Source: Actinomycetales bacterium SN12
GTDB lineage: Bacteria; Actinomycetota; Actinomycetes; Actinomycetales; Microbacteriaceae
Direction: 5' to 3'
Length of the DNA stretch: 64,000 nt
Assembly (NCBI GenBank): GCA_002837415.1
Contig: PJCV01000006.1
Coordinates: 118,286-182,285, forward strand
Positions 63,978 through 64,000 of this stretch are shown here, one piece after another (the first letter of the stretch is position 1; each line of letters opens with the position of its first letter). Both the position numbers and the translations under genes were made by a program. Under the pieces are notes generated by a model. It made no database searches. It saw only the letters and a program-made list of their open reading frames with translations, and was not told the DNA's origin.

Positions 63978-64000
63978 CCCCCCCCCCCCGTCTCTTATAC
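63978..64000. other. probable sequencing artefact at contig end
   Basis: A run of 12 C is followed by GTCTCTTATAC. That 11-mer matches the Tn5/Nextera mosaic-end adapter (which continues ACACATCT). A homopolymer next to adapter is typical of read-through, so these bases probably do not belong to the genome. Confidence 0.8.

Overview
The window is high-GC actinobacterial DNA with mostly GTG/ATG starts, many 4-bp ATGA/GTGA gene overlaps and frequent leaderless-type promoters. The C50 carotenoid operon (idi-crtE-crtB-crtI-crtYe-crtYf-crtEb) with a divergent MarR regulator, and the pmt/rsmI and metG-tatD-rsmA-ispE neighbourhoods, suggest Microbacteriaceae, most likely Microbacterium or a close relative. 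That placement is an inference from gene content; there is no rRNA here. Most of the window looks like ordinary chromosome. The last ~3 kb is accessory, and the final ~23 bases look like a sequencing artefact, so position 64000 is probably a contig end.

Layout. 1-2.2 kb: an extracytosolic flavin redox cluster (NqrB/RnfD-like membrane protein, ApbE flavin transferase, FMN-binding lipoprotein). 2.2-4.8 kb: prs, glmU and a tRNA-Gln whose 3' end almost touches the glmU start codon. 4.9-9.1 kb: a MarR regulator, an RluA-type pseudouridine synthase and the metQ-metN-metI methionine importer. 9.2-15.3 kb: the CrtR-like regulator, its operator palindrome and the seven-gene carotenoid operon. 15.3-18.8 kb: an ABC-F ATPase carrying in-frame tandem repeats, and a ThrE-type exporter. 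18.8-25.8 kb: a ROK repressor with an orphan sugar ATPase, divergent from a ChvE/GguA/GguB-type sugar importer. 25.8-36.6 kb: ispE, an aldo-keto reductase, rsmA, MFS and GNAT genes, tatD, metG, a methyltransferase, rsmI and pmt. This is the block also found in mycobacteria, but with no rpf gene.

36.6-44.3 kb: an HNH/DUF222 pseudogene, DUF808, an amino-acid permease, a YyaL-type thioredoxin-fold protein, an aldo-keto reductase and an acyltransferase-like membrane protein. 44.3-58.9 kb: hrpA, a quinone oxidoreductase, an O-acetylhomoserine sulfhydrylase-type enzyme, a Gfo/Idh oxidoreductase, an NYN-domain protein, DUF4166 plus a TIGR01777-type SDR, a PLDc_N-type membrane protein, a sulfurtransferase, an aldo-keto reductase, pgi and a MarR regulator. 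59-60.8 kb: a flavodoxin-like protein and a fatty-acid desaturase separated by a perfect 36-bp palindrome. 61-64 kb: a small membrane protein, a DUF2185 protein and three tandem paralogues of an unrecognised small-protein family (one frameshifted), possibly orphan immunity genes.

Three patterns cross the window. (1) A ~23-bp dispersed repeat sits in frame inside four conserved genes (ABC-F, tatD, metG, hrpA), always in the same direction, and is amplified six-fold in the ABC-F gene. (2) At least 17 genes have a TANNNT box 6-8 nt before the start codon, consistent with leaderless mRNAs. (3) Strong hairpins follow the binding-protein gene in both solute-importer operons.
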